A DNA stretch of 64,000 nt from Natronobeatus ordinarius (GCF_024362485.1 NZ_CP101456.1:2480001-2544000), one strand, 5' to 3'. Positions 50,489 to 59,650 are shown, numbered from the stretch's first letter. Program-made: numbers and translations. Notes: generated by a model not told the origin, from the sequence alone.

Positions 50489-50499
50489 CTTTGTTATCG
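50489..50499 (-). promoter_or_regulatory. CTTTGTTATC element before the first phosphodiesterase gene
   Basis: CTTTGTTATCG on the plus strand, 84 nt before the ATG at 50405. The surrounding 15 bp also resemble the 46592 copy. Confidence 0.55.
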
Positions 50500-50585
50500 A
50501 GCGGCTTCAGTCGACGACGGGTGGGACGGCGTCGACCGCGTTCCTGTTGGGGGTGCCTACTCGACGGGAGCCGCAGATAACCGCG

Positions 50586-52049
50586 TCACTGGCGGCGGTC
50601 CGGTTCCGCCTCCGACTCGGCCCCACCGTCCGTGCGCTCCAGCGCGACGGGGCGTTCGTGGTCGGGCTTCAGGACGCGCGGCCGGTTCCCCGCCGAGCCG
50701 CCGAGGGTCGTGAGTCGGTCGTCGTCCTTGCGCTCGAGGGCGTCCCGCCCGTCGAGGATCAGGGCGGGCTCGAGGGCGTCCCAGTCGATCGAGTCGAACG
50801 CCTCGTGGGCGGTGACGAGGACGATTCCGTCGAACGAACGGTGGGCGGCGGTGAGTTCGGCTACGTCGACGGGTTCTGCGCCGTAGTCGGCCGGATCGAC
50901 GAGCGGGTCGGTCGCGTACACGTCCGCACCCCGTTCGCGAAGCGTTTCGACGATCTCGAGAGCGGGCGACGCGCGGGTTTCCTCGACGCCAGCCCGGTAG
51001 GTGAGTCCGAGGACGAGCACGGAGGCGTCGGCGAGCTCGAGGCCCGCCGTGGCGAGTGCGTCGGCGAGAACCTCGACGGTGTAGGCGGGCATCCCCTCGT
51101 TTACGTCCCGTGCCGTTCGCGTGAGCGCCATGGGCTCGTTGGTCCGGAAAAACAGGAAGTACGGGTAGTACGGGATGCAGTGGCCGCCGACGCCGGGCCC
51201 CGGCTCGTGGACGTGACAGTACTCGACTCGGTTCGCGGTTTCGATGGCCTCCCGTGCCGAGAAGCCACGGTCGTCCCCGAATCGGGCGAACTCGTTAGCG
51301 AGCGCGATGTTGACGTCGCGGTAGACGCCCTCGAACACCTTCACCGCCTCCGCGGTCGTCGCATCAGAGACGACGTGGACCTCGTTGTGCGTGAGTTCAC
51401 CGTAGACGAGCGACGCGGCGCGAGCACTCTCCGCGTCGACGCCGCCGACGACTTTTGGGTACTGCCCACGGATGTCCCGTAACGCAGAGCCCGTGGCCGT
51501 CCGCTCGGGGCAGAACGCGACGCCGAACGAGCCGCGCTCGAGTCCGCTTTGCTCCTCGAGAACCGGCCGGATTACCTCCCGGCAGGTGCCGGGCGGGAGC
51601 GTCGACTCGGCGATCACGAGGTCACCCGGCGAGAGACCGGCAGCAATATCCCGAACGACGGACTCGACCGTCGAGAGGTCTGGTTCGCGCGTGTCGGTGA
51701 GCAACGTCGGGACGATGATCACGTGCACGCTCGCCTCGGTCGCGGCCGCCACCCCGTCGGTCGTCGCGCGGAGTCGACCGCGCCGGACCTGCTCCTCGAC
51801 GAGGTCGGGCAGGCCGGGTTCGCCGACCACGCGACACTCCCCGGCGTTCACCGCCTCGACGACGGCCGGATCGACGTCGACGCCCGTCACCCGGCCCGTC
51901 ACTTCGGCGTAGACGGCCGACAGGGGAAGCCCCATCTTCCCGAGACCGTAGACGGCGACGGGAACCGTACCCGACGTGAACGCCGCCCGCTGGCGGGCGT
52001 CGGAGGCGTTCGATCCGTACAGCCGTACGGGAGCCTCGCCGTCCGTCAT
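50586..52049 (-). CDS. Nucleotide-sugar 6-dehydrogenase (UDP-GlcNAc dehydrogenase type, WbpA-like)
   Basis: A 487-aa NAD-dependent dehydrogenase. VAVYGLGKMGLPLSAVYAE is the N-terminal Rossmann loop; IAESTLPPGTCREV and KVFEGVYRDVNIALANEFAR are core signatures. The catalytic Cys lies in GPGVGGHCIPYYPYF. It oxidises a UDP-hexose or UDP-N-acetylhexosamine C6 to the uronic acid. Context with WbpB-, WbpE- and WbpD-like genes suggests UDP-GlcNAc as substrate. The ATG at 52049 overlaps the upstream stop by 4 nt (ATGA). About 25 extra N-terminal residues precede the Rossmann strand. Confidence 0.88.
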   Translation of the reverse strand: MTDGEAPVRLYGSNASDARQRAAFTSGTVPVAVYGLGKMGLPLSAVYAEVTGRVTGVDVDPAVVEAVNAGECRVVGEPGLPDLVEEQVRRGRLRATTDGVAAATEASVHVIIVPTLLTDTREPDLSTVESVVRDIAAGLSPGDLVIAESTLPPGTCREVIRPVLEEQSGLERGSFGVAFCPERTATGSALRDIRGQYPKVVGGVDAESARAASLVYGELTHNEVHVVSDATTAEAVKVFEGVYRDVNIALANEFARFGDDRGFSAREAIETANRVEYCHVHEPGPGVGGHCIPYYPYFLFFRTNEPMALTRTARDVNEGMPAYTVEVLADALATAGLELADASVLVLGLTYRAGVEETRASPALEIVETLRERGADVYATDPLVDPADYGAEPVDVAELTAAHRSFDGIVLVTAHEAFDSIDWDALEPALILDGRDALERKDDDRLTTLGGSAGNRPRVLKPDHERPVALERTDGGAESEAEPDRRQ

Positions 52050-53065
52050 CGCGAACGCACCTCGAGTTCGGTCCCCGAGGCGACGTGCGTTCGATCGGCC
52101 GCGACGAGTCGATCGATCGCCTGGGCCGTCTCGAGCGCGCGGATGCCGTCCACCGCTGGAACGGCCGGCTCGGCCCCCGTTCTCGCTGCCTCGAGGAACG
52201 ACTCGAGCTCCCGGCGTAGCGGCTCGCCGTTGTCGACGCGCGGGCGCTCGACGACGCTCTCGTGGCGGTACCGGTTTCGGCCGTCGTCGGTGACGTACGC
52301 GGGGAACGAGTCGCGATGGATGAGTACCGACCCGTCGAGGTAGTCGACCTCGACGAGGCACTCGCGGGCGGTGACCGTCAGTCGGCGGATCTTCTTCTGG
52401 GTGACGCGGCTCGCCGTGAACGACGCGATCACGCCGCCGGGGTACTGGAGTTTCGCAGTCGCGTACTCGCCGTCGTCGGTACCCATGGCGGCAATCGATT
52501 CGGGATCGGCGCCGAGCAGCGACCGGACGACGTCGACGTCGTGGATCATCAGATCGAGGACGACGCCGTCGTCTCCACAGCGGTCGACGGGCGGACCGAG
52601 TCGCTCGGCCTCGACGGCGATCACGTCGAGGTCGTCGACCAGCGCCGCGAGCGTCTCGACGGCGGGGTTGAACCGCTCGATGTGGCCCACCTGGAGCACC
52701 ACTCCCGCCTCGTGCGCGCGGCGCTCGAGGTCACGGGCCGCCTCGAGCGTGTCGGCGATGGGCTTCTCGACGAGGACGTGGACGCCAGCGTCGAGACAGG
52801 CCCCGACCGTCTCGTGGTGGGCCGCCGTCGGGACGGCGACGGTGACGACGTCACAGGTCTCGAGCAGTCGGTCGAACGAGTGGGCTTCGGTTCCGTACTC
52901 GCGTGCGACGCGTTCGGCCTGTTCCTCGTCGAGGTCGGCCACGCCGACGAGATCCGCCGTTCTGAGTTCGCTGTACACCCGCGCGTGGTTTTCACCCATC
53001 GAGCCGACGCCGACGACGCCGGCGCGGAGCGAGGACGAGTGAGTCGAGGACTGATCAGGGTTCAT
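52046..53065 (-). CDS. Gfo/Idh/MocA oxidoreductase (WbpB-like UDP-sugar 3-dehydrogenase)
   Basis: A 339-aa oxidoreductase. AGVVGVGSMGENHARVYSEL is the Rossmann loop, HVLVEKPIADTLEAARDLE carries the EKP motif, and IHDVDVVRSLLGADPESIAA the C-terminal domain. In the Wbp pathway this enzyme oxidises C3 of UDP-GlcNAcA. It overlaps the aminotransferase gene by 11 nt and the dehydrogenase gene by 4 nt. WbpB identity is inferred from the gene set rather than from unique residues. Confidence 0.86.
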   Translation of the reverse strand: MNPDQSSTHSSSLRAGVVGVGSMGENHARVYSELRTADLVGVADLDEEQAERVAREYGTEAHSFDRLLETCDVVTVAVPTAAHHETVGACLDAGVHVLVEKPIADTLEAARDLERRAHEAGVVLQVGHIERFNPAVETLAALVDDLDVIAVEAERLGPPVDRCGDDGVVLDLMIHDVDVVRSLLGADPESIAAMGTDDGEYATAKLQYPGGVIASFTASRVTQKKIRRLTVTARECLVEVDYLDGSVLIHRDSFPAYVTDDGRNRYRHESVVERPRVDNGEPLRRELESFLEAARTGAEPAVPAVDGIRALETAQAIDRLVAADRTHVASGTELEVRSR

Positions 53066-54167
53066 CGTCGTAGTGGTCGGTGATCGCTGAGACGACCGTG
53101 TGGCGGTCGTCGGTGGTGAGATTCGGATGGACGGGAATCGACAGCACCGTCTCGGCGGCGCGTTCGGCTCGCGGCAGCTCCGTCGCGGCCGCGCTCACGC
53201 TCTCGTAGGCCGGCTGCCTGTGGATCGGCGTCGGGTAGTAGACCGCCGAGTCGACGCCGCGCTCGGCGAGCGACTCGCGGAGGGCATCCCGATCCTCGAC
53301 CCGGAGCGTGTACTGGTGATAGACGTGTCGATACCCCTCGGGAACGGTCGGCGTCTCGACCGGTAGCCCGGCGAGGTGCTCGTCGTAGTAGGCGGCCGTT
53401 TCGCGCCGGGCGGCGTTGAACGACCGCAGTCGCTCGAGTTGCGTTCGGCCAATGGCAGCGGCGACGTTGGTCATCCGGTGGTTGTGCCCGAGTTCGACGT
53501 GCTCGTAGCCGCCGTCGCCGTTCGCGTCGCGGCCGTGATTGATGTAGCCCGCCGCACGGTCGGCGACGGCCTCATGGTCGGTCGTGACCATTCCACCCTC
53601 GCCGGTCGTCATGTTCTTCGTCGGGTAAAAGGAGAAACAGGCCGCGTCGCCGAAGCTCCCGACGCGCCGACCGTCGATCGCCGCGCCGTGGGACTGACAG
53701 GCGTCCTCGAGGACGAACAGGTCGTGCTCGCGGGCAATCTCGAGTAGTTCGGGCATCGGCGCCGCCAGTCCGTAGAGGTGGACGGGCAAGAGCCCGACGA
53801 CGTCGTCGCGACGGGCGACGATCGCCTCGACGTGCTCGGGATCGAGCGCGTACGTCTCGAGACCGACGTCGGCGAACACGGGTGTCCCACCCGCCAGACG
53901 GATCGCGTTCGCGCTCGCGACGAACGAGAACGGTGAGGTGACGACCGCGTCGCCCTCCTCGACGCCGAGGGCTTCGAGGGCCGTCTGCAGCGCCGTCGTT
54001 CCGTTCGACGTCGCCACGGCGTGTTCCGTCCCACAGTAGTCGGCGAACGCCGTCTCGAAGCGTCTGACCTCGGGGCCGTCGGCCAGATAGCCGCTCTCGA
54101 GGACCGCGTCGACCCGCTCACGGGCCCGATCGCTCACCTCGGGATCGGCGATTGGAACGTCGGTCAT
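53055..54167 (-). CDS. DegT/DnrJ/EryC1/StrS aminotransferase (WbpE-like)
   Basis: A 370-aa PLP enzyme. GTEHAVATSNGTTALQTALE is the cofactor phosphate region, VLEDACQSHGAAIDGRRVGS the PLP ring contact, and CFSFYPTKNMTTGEGGMVTT contains the Schiff-base Lys. NPLVRRV-type loops appear as YEHVELGHNHRMTNVAAAIG. It transfers an amino group, usually from glutamate, to a keto sugar; in context, C3 of UDP-3-keto-GlcNAcA. It overlaps the acyltransferase gene by 4 nt. Confidence 0.91.
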   Translation of the reverse strand: MTDVPIADPEVSDRARERVDAVLESGYLADGPEVRRFETAFADYCGTEHAVATSNGTTALQTALEALGVEEGDAVVTSPFSFVASANAIRLAGGTPVFADVGLETYALDPEHVEAIVARRDDVVGLLPVHLYGLAAPMPELLEIAREHDLFVLEDACQSHGAAIDGRRVGSFGDAACFSFYPTKNMTTGEGGMVTTDHEAVADRAAGYINHGRDANGDGGYEHVELGHNHRMTNVAAAIGRTQLERLRSFNAARRETAAYYDEHLAGLPVETPTVPEGYRHVYHQYTLRVEDRDALRESLAERGVDSAVYYPTPIHRQPAYESVSAAATELPRAERAAETVLSIPVHPNLTTDDRHTVVSAITDHYDDEP

Positions 54168-54742
54168 GCGAGCTGGTTGGGTCCCTCGAGCGGTTCCGGA
54201 AGCGGTCGCGTCCGTGCTGGTGTGCCGACGGCGAGCGTCTCCGGCGGCACGTCGTCGGTGACGACGGCGCCGGCGGCGACGAAGGCGTTCTCGCCGATTC
54301 GAACGCCGGGGAGGATCGTCGCGTTCGCCGCGATCGATGCCCCGTCCTCGACCGTCGGTCCGACGAGGTCGGCTTCGGTGCGGATGGGATACTCGTCGTT
54401 CGTGAGGACGGCTCCGGGGCCGAGGAAGACGTTGTCCCCGATGGTCGTCTCGGTGGGGACGTAGACGTTCGTCTGGAGGCTGACGTTCGAGCCGATCGTC
54501 GTCCGCCCGTCGATGACGGTTTTAGTCCCGACGAGCACGTCGTCACCGACCGTGGTCTCTTCGCGGACGAGCACGTCGTGACCGGTAGTGAAGTCGTCGC
54601 CGATCGTCACGTTCCCGTAGACGATCGACCCCGAACGGATCGTCGCGTCGTCGCCGATCCGCGTCGGTTCCTCGAAGTCGCCGTAGCCAACCGTCGCGCC
54701 GTCGTCGATCGCCGGCCGTTCGCCGCAGACGACGTCGGTCAT
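54164..54742 (-). CDS. Hexapeptide-repeat acyltransferase (WbpD-like)
   Basis: A 192-aa left-handed beta-helix protein. Hexapeptide repeats are clear: IGDDATIRSGSIVYGNVTIG, ETTVGDDVLVGTKTVIDG and NVSLQTNVYVPTETTIGDN. The catalytic His of this family may lie in the TTGHDVLV turn. It would N-acetylate the new C3 amine with acetyl-CoA. It is the first gene of the minus-strand operon, overlapping the aminotransferase by 4 nt, and a CTTTGTTATC element lies 115 nt upstream. Confidence 0.9.
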   Translation of the reverse strand: MTDVVCGERPAIDDGATVGYGDFEEPTRIGDDATIRSGSIVYGNVTIGDDFTTGHDVLVREETTVGDDVLVGTKTVIDGRTTIGSNVSLQTNVYVPTETTIGDNVFLGPGAVLTNDEYPIRTEADLVGPTVEDGASIAANATILPGVRIGENAFVAAGAVVTDDVPPETLAVGTPARTRPLPEPLEGPNQLA

Positions 54743-55120
54743 CGACGATCACCTCGAGTGACGAGGTCAGCAGGTTCGTCGTGAATCCGTGTCCGTTGAG
54801 TCATGGCAAATCGATACCCAGAGGGGGCAATCGTGCTGATACATCCGGTAACGGCGCTTTGTTATCCCCGACCTGATTGGCCAGTAGCATCGAATTACAT
54901 CGACGATCCAGTCACCACCGCCAGGCGGCGGTCCCCTGGAACCGACTCGTCGTTATCCTCCTGAATCGTTGGATCTCGAGTCCTTCATTGCGTCTAACTG
55001 GTATAACGTCCTTGCGCAGGGGTAGCTGGCCGATAGTAAAGTGCGTATCCCGCACAGTCGGTTGTGTGAGATATCGATGATTGCCGCCACGGGGACGCTC
55101 ACAGGAAGTCGAGGGGACCG
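54743..55120. other. Divergent promoter interval of the glycan operon
   Basis: No gene is supported. The interval holds the minus-strand CTTTGTTATC element and the upstream region of the DUF7344-like gene on the plus strand. A leader of about 90 nt would precede the acyltransferase gene if the element is the promoter. Confidence 0.5.
54857..54867 (-). promoter_or_regulatory. CTTTGTTATC element before the glycan operon
   Basis: CTTTGTTATCC on the plus strand, 115 nt before the ATG at 54742. Confidence 0.55.
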
Positions 55121-55657
55121 ATGACCGACGAGAATCTCACTCAGGCGGAGCTGTTCGACGTCTTCAGCAACGCCCGTCGTCGACGGACGGTGCAGTATCT
55201 GAAACAACGAGGTGGAACGTGTGACCTCTCACCGCTCGTCGAACAGGTCGCGGCGTGGGAGAACGACGTCGACGCCGACGACGTGACGCGGGCACAACGT
55301 CGGCGCGTCTACATCTCGCTGTACCAGACGCACCTCCCGATGCTCGAGGATCACGGTATCGTCGACTGGGACCCCGACGGTCACCGGATCGAGTTGCTGC
55401 CCAACGTGAAGACGTTCGAACCGTACCTCGATCGAAGCCCTGACCGGCAACGGCCCTGGCACACCCTGTACGCGTCGCTCTCGGTCGCTGGCGCGCTCGC
55501 ACTCGGACTGACTGCCCTTTCGATCGGGCCGCTCTCGGCCGCGGCCGCCCCGATCGTCGCCCTCTTGTTGAGCCTGGCCGTTCTGGCCGTCGCCGCTGCC
55601 CAGCACGCCGCTCGCCGACCTGGCCTTGGGCTGCCCCGCTCCACCTCACGACGGTAA
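55121..55657 (+). CDS. DUF7344-like winged-helix membrane regulator
   Basis: A 178-aa protein. LFDVFSNARRRRTVQYLKQR is an N-terminal winged-helix start, and RVYISLYQTHLPMLEDHGIV matches the haloarchaeal DUF7344 signature. Two hydrophobic segments close the protein (ASLSVAGALALGLTALSIGP and VALLLSLAVLAVAAAQ). A DNA-binding domain tethered to the membrane suggests a surface-sensing regulator. The 61274 protein has the same plan. It is divergent from the glycan operon and may regulate it. Confidence 0.8.
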   Translation: MTDENLTQAELFDVFSNARRRRTVQYLKQRGGTCDLSPLVEQVAAWENDVDADDVTRAQRRRVYISLYQTHLPMLEDHGIVDWDPDGHRIELLPNVKTFEPYLDRSPDRQRPWHTLYASLSVAGALALGLTALSIGPLSAAAAPIVALLLSLAVLAVAAAQHAARRPGLGLPRSTSRR

Positions 55658-55990
55658 GTCAGCAGGCCGTGGGCGCGCTCGAGCGGCGGTCGAATCGACG
55701 TGGTTCTCGTTTCTCGTCAGTAGTCGACGACCGATTCCACAGCGTTGTGACGGACGAGTTCGTCCCTCTCAGCGCTGGCTCCCAGGTGAATCCGACTGAC
55801 TGCTACCGAGTGTACCTACTCGTTCAGGCCTGACGAGCCACGAGCAGCTGCGTGCCGCTTCGTCCGCCAACGTGGCGAGTAAGCGGGCGAAACCAACCGA
55901 GGGGCCAAACGACCCACAGGGACTGGAACCAGAACGAACTGAAACAGAGCCTCGAGAAACGGAGTGCGCGATCCTGCCACTCGAGCGGTA
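55658..55990. other. Gene-free interval between convergent genes
   Basis: No coding region or strong repeat was recognised between the DUF7344-like gene and the DUF1616 gene, which converge here. Confidence 0.5.
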
Positions 55991-57331
55991 TCAGTCGTCC
56001 TCGTCGTCACCGAACAGTGACCCGATGAGGTCGTCCAGACCTCCACCCCCATCGTCGTCCTCGTCCTCCTCGACGTCGTCAGTCTCGTCCTCCTCGACGT
56101 CATCAGTCTCGTCCTCCTCGACGTCATCAGTCTCGTCCACGTCATCACCATCGACCTCGTCTCCATCGGCCCCGTCTTCACCGACGCCATCGGCTTCGTC
56201 TTCGCCACCGTCGACATCCGCAGTTCCGTCATCGTCGACGTCCGCGTCGGTAGCCTCGTCGGGGTCGCCGTCAGCCTCAGCACCAGCGTCTGCATCGCCC
56301 GTTTCTTCGCCGATATCGATCGCGTCCGCCAGTTCGTCGACGTCCTCTCCGACCGTCACCCAGAAGTAGACGTCTTCGTCGGCGTTCGCTCTCGTCGGGT
56401 CGGCCGGTGCGTCCTCCTCGTAGAGGAGGACGGCGATCCGGACCGTTCCCTCGTCCACCGTCGGCGTGACGTTGCGGTCAGCTTTTACGACGCCCCCGTC
56501 CCAGCTCCACGCACCGAACTCCGTGAGGTGGTTCCGTTCTACCACCTCGCCGTCCTCAATCACCTCTTCCTGGATCACCACGGTGTAGTTTACCGTCTCA
56601 CCCTCGTTGCTCTCGATGACGACGGTGAGCGGAATCTCCTCACCCGGCCCGACGGTCGACGGAAGGTCGCCAGCGATCAGTTCGCCATCTTCGTCTTCCG
56701 TGTAGAGACCGAGTTCGGTGAACCCCGTCGCCGAGTTCGGTGCTGCGAACGCGCCCGCCATCGCGACGCCGGCGACGACGATCGCGAGCGCGAGCACCAC
56801 CGACGACGCCGCCTCGAGCGTCCCTTCCTCACGCCTGCGCTGGAATCGCTCGAGGGCGGCAAGCGGTGAGACGGTGTACCGTTCGGGCTCTGGAACGAGC
56901 AGCCGGCGAACGACGCCGAGTTGCGCAAAGCCGACGGTGACGGCCGTGAACGCGGCTGCGGCCGGCTCTGCGTGCAGCCCCCACTCGGTGAGCGCGAGCG
57001 GGATCACGATCATCGGAACTAGCGCGAGCGAGAGCGCCACCGCGAGCGCGAGCCGCTCTACCGTGTCGATCCCGCCGGGTCGTCCCTCGGCGTCACTGTG
57101 CGCGTTCTCTCGGGCTGGCCTGGCCGTCGCTGGGAACAGAAACGAAACGAGCGCGTACCCGGGGAGAAACAGGACGAGCGGAAACGTCACCAGGAGACGG
57201 AGCGTGCTCCCGGAACCGTACGTCGTCACGAGGAAGTAGGCGGCGACCGCCGCGAGCGACACCGTCGCGAGGTCCACCGGATAGAGCCGAACGTAGCCGA
57301 GTCGCGTCCGCGTCGCTGACCGGAGACTCAT
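55991..57331 (-). CDS. DUF1616 membrane protein with acidic repeat tail
   Basis: A 446-aa protein starting MSLRSATRTRLGYVRLYPVD. The first about 135 residues hold four transmembrane segments (LATVSLAAVAAYFLV, LVTFPLVLFLPGYALVSFLF), the DUF1616 pattern, with another span near residue 185. An extracytoplasmic domain follows (YTEDEDGELIAGDLPSTVGP, NYTVVIQEEVIEDG). The last about 100 residues are Asp/Glu repeats containing DETDDVEE units. DUF1616 proteins often lie in haloarchaeal glycosylation loci; function is unknown. The ATG at 57331 is preferred over one 21 nt upstream. Confidence 0.85.
   Translation of the reverse strand: MSLRSATRTRLGYVRLYPVDLATVSLAAVAAYFLVTTYGSGSTLRLLVTFPLVLFLPGYALVSFLFPATARPARENAHSDAEGRPGGIDTVERLALAVALSLALVPMIVIPLALTEWGLHAEPAAAAFTAVTVGFAQLGVVRRLLVPEPERYTVSPLAALERFQRRREEGTLEAASSVVLALAIVVAGVAMAGAFAAPNSATGFTELGLYTEDEDGELIAGDLPSTVGPGEEIPLTVVIESNEGETVNYTVVIQEEVIEDGEVVERNHLTEFGAWSWDGGVVKADRNVTPTVDEGTVRIAVLLYEEDAPADPTRANADEDVYFWVTVGEDVDELADAIDIGEETGDADAGAEADGDPDEATDADVDDDGTADVDGGEDEADGVGEDGADGDEVDGDDVDETDDVEEDETDDVEEDETDDVEEDEDDDGGGGLDDLIGSLFGDDEDD
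56080..56140 (-). repeat. 24-bp tandem repeat coding the acidic tail of the DUF1616 protein
   Basis: The unit GTCTCGTCCTCCTCGACGTC is repeated about three times with small changes, encoding ETDDVEED blocks. Confidence 0.75.
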
Positions 57332-57432
57332 CGCCGGATCACCGCCAGCCACACGGCTCGACGTCGGCTCGCTCTCCCACCGGACGGAGTATCAGACATT
57401 CTCGAATCGTTGGAGCGATCACTCGTCACCGG

Positions 57433-57442
57433 CTTTGTTATG
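57433..57442 (-). promoter_or_regulatory. CTTTGTTATC-like element before the DUF1616 gene
   Basis: CTTTGTTATG on the plus strand, 102 nt before the ATG at 57331; differs from the other copies at its last base. Confidence 0.5.
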
Positions 57443-57522
57443 TCTCTGTTACTGGGACAACGACCAGTAACCGGAGATCGACGTCCACACCGCTCGAGCG
57501 GACGCCACGCACGACTTCCGGG

Positions 57523-57798
57523 TTAGAACTCGACGTACTGCTCTTCCCACTCGCGTCGCTCGTCGATCCGCTGCTCACCTGCCTCGGTGATCGCGTAGTA
57601 GTTCGTCCGTCTGTCGAGCTGTCCCTTCTCGACCAGCTCCTTGTTCACGAGCGTGTCGAGGTTCGGATACAGCCGGCCGTGGTTGATCTCCGAACTGTAG
57701 TACTTCTCGACTTCTTCTTTGACTGACTGCCCGGACGGGCGGTCTGCGCCGGCGATCACGTACAGCAGGTCACGCTGGAACCCAGTGAGGTCGTGCAT
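57523..57798 (-). CDS. PadR family transcriptional regulator
   Basis: A 91-aa regulator. LTGFQRDLLYVIAGADRPSG and VEKYYSSEINHGRLYPNLDT form the PadR HTH, and KGQLDRRTNYYAITEAGEQR the wing. The C-terminal helix is short, so this is the small PadR type. It lies upstream of the DUF1616 gene on the same strand. A CTTTGTTATC-like element sits only about 35 nt before its start, in TATA position. Confidence 0.9.
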   Translation of the reverse strand: MHDLTGFQRDLLYVIAGADRPSGQSVKEEVEKYYSSEINHGRLYPNLDTLVNKELVEKGQLDRRTNYYAITEAGEQRIDERREWEEQYVEF

Positions 57799-58292
57799 TG
57801 CTCAATCACGTGGACCGTTCCGCTGACTGGATATTTGTTATCCGCTTCATACAGGGATTTTACGGCTCATTTCACGACTGTTTCGTCGAATGAATCAGGT
57901 CGTTTCGATGAGTGACACCAAAACCAACACGATCGCCCAGAGGGAGAACACGACACATCGAACGTGGATCGTCGAATGCCTCGTTTTCATCGGTTACAGC
58001 GCGTCGGAGTGGGGAGTTCGATTTCCGCAACCGATCGACTCGGCGGCTCACAATCCGTTCCGAACAGTCGAAAACTGGGAACGTGTCGGCACAGTCGAAC
58101 GTTCTCGTCGGTCGGTTCGCTCGTGTGTGATCCGACGGGTGCTCGAGCGTCGACGAGAGCGGCACCGTTGAACGGCAGTGCACACTCCGGCCACGAACGT
58201 CGGCGACCAGCCTCGGCAACGGGGTCGAGGGCGCCACCTGTCTGTGATCGGGTGAACGCTGTCTCACGAGAACGATATCACGGCCGACGTCG
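57799..58292. other. Gene-free interval
   Basis: No gene is supported over about 490 bp. It contains the promoter element of the PadR gene at its left end and otherwise ordinary sequence without clear repeats. Confidence 0.45.
57833..57843 (-). promoter_or_regulatory. TTTGTTATCC element before the PadR gene
   Basis: ATTTGTTATCC on the plus strand, about 35 nt before the ATG at 57798. In the gene's direction GGATAACAAAT is at TATA distance, which suggests the motif is the core promoter. Confidence 0.55.
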
Positions 58293-58619
58293 CTACTCGT
58301 CCGATCGGACCGGGGTCACGTCTATCCCCCCGGTATCGATGTCGACACGGAGGTGGTCGACGGTTGCCTCGTAGGCCGTCGTGTGAGAGCCGTCTTCTTC
58401 GAACCGGATACACTCGGCGATGAGGTCACTTTCGAGGAGGTTGTTGATCCGCCGATAGACCGTCGCCGACGAACTGTCGGTTCGTGCGGTTAGTTCTTTG
58501 GCGGTTCGTGGTCCCTCGCTCGTCGCGACGAGGATGATCCGTGCGCATTCATCACCGAGGGCATCGAGTGCGAGAGCCGAATTCGATTCCGTCGCGGCGT
58601 CATTTGCTTGACTTGACAT
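58293..58619 (-). CDS. Winged-helix DNA-binding regulator
   Basis: A 108-aa protein starting MSSQANDAATESNSALALDA. ALGDECARIILVATSEGPRT, then KELTARTDSSSATVYRRINN and the wing DLIAECIRFEEDGSHTTAYE, form a winged helix. The C-terminal strands read ATVDHLRVDIDTGGIDVT. The 20899 protein shares this layout, including the (A/P)TxYRRI segment. A GTG 12 nt upstream is an alternative start. It is isolated, with about 500-640 bp of gene-free DNA on both sides. Confidence 0.82.
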   Translation of the reverse strand: MSSQANDAATESNSALALDALGDECARIILVATSEGPRTAKELTARTDSSSATVYRRINNLLESDLIAECIRFEEDGSHTTAYEATVDHLRVDIDTGGIDVTPVRSDE

Positions 58620-59260
58620 GTTCACATTCACCCATCACAGCGGGGATTCGGAGAGAGCTGATCTCGGTACTCCGAGCACAATCGGGTCCAGTACGGGGTC
58701 TTGCTCCGATCGGTTCGGTTGCCATAGGCGTGCTCCAACGATGGTACTGGTAACCCGACATGGTATTTTATAACGCCGTACCTTACATCGGGAAAGGCGG
58801 TCGTACACCGACGAAATATACTATTTCGAGGGAGAAACGCGGTGTTTCGGTGGGGAGCATTCATTCTAACGGATCGTTTGGCGGCCGAATCTCAGAACAA
58901 AGCGACTGAATTCACGTTTACGTCGACGAACGCCTGAAGACGTTAAACCCCGCCGAAACGGGAACTCCAGTCCGAACACGACGGGAAACGGCTAATTTAC
59001 CAGGCGTCTTGAACCACCGCTCGGGTGAACAGTCTACGTCCTTTATTCACGTCTGACGTCCCCGGTAGCATGATGTCCGACCGACCGACGTGCCGTCGCC
59101 GTTCTCCCGGCGAATCACGCAACCGAGGGAGACGACATCTCCCCTCGAGTGCGTTCGACAGGGCGCGTTCGCCAGCGGACAGAACCCACACGCGCGATCG
59201 ACCACGGCACTCGCTCGTTTCACTCGAGTGTCGCGCACTGACCAGCTTCACCGACAACCC
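58620..59260. other. Gene-free interval with an isolated TATA-like site
   Basis: No gene is supported across about 640 bp. TATTTTATAA at 58764-58773 is a good TATA-like sequence in either direction and could start an unseen small RNA or a long leader for the 58293 gene. Confidence 0.4.
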
Positions 59261-59452
59261 ATGACACCAACCCACCACAACTGGACACCGATGGAAGAGT
59301 CGACAGCGGGCGCTCGCTGCCGTAACTGCGGAACGCACGTGACCCAGCAATTTGCGCGCGTCTTCGGGGATAACGGCGACGTAGTCCACGGCTGTCCCGC
59401 GTGCACCACGTATCGAGAGATGCAATCTGGCGGACACCTCCCGGGAGATTGA
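59261..59452 (+). CDS. Small zinc-ribbon protein (DUF7563-like)
   Basis: A 63-aa protein. ARCRNCGTHVTQQFARVFGD and VHGCPACTTYREM give two CxxC knuckles (CRNC and CPAC) about 26 residues apart, a zinc-ribbon layout shared with haloarchaeal DUF7563. The ATG at 59261 (MTPTHHNWTPMEES) or the one at 59291 (MEESTAG) may be the start. The function is unknown; DNA or protein binding is usual for such knuckles. Confidence 0.75.
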   Translation: MTPTHHNWTPMEESTAGARCRNCGTHVTQQFARVFGDNGDVVHGCPACTTYREMQSGGHLPGD

Positions 59453-59650
59453 GCCCGCAACTGTCACAGTTCGAACTCACGACCACTCGATTTGTCCTGT
59501 TCCTGGGCGTCGGGCACCGTCCTATCCGACGCTGGTCGCGTCGACTCCCGTCGTCTCACCGAACAGTTTAAACCACCATTAATGGTCATGCACTAGCTTC
59601 ATATGTTCTGTTCCAGAAACAACGTACGTCTATGACGGTAGGTGGTGGAG

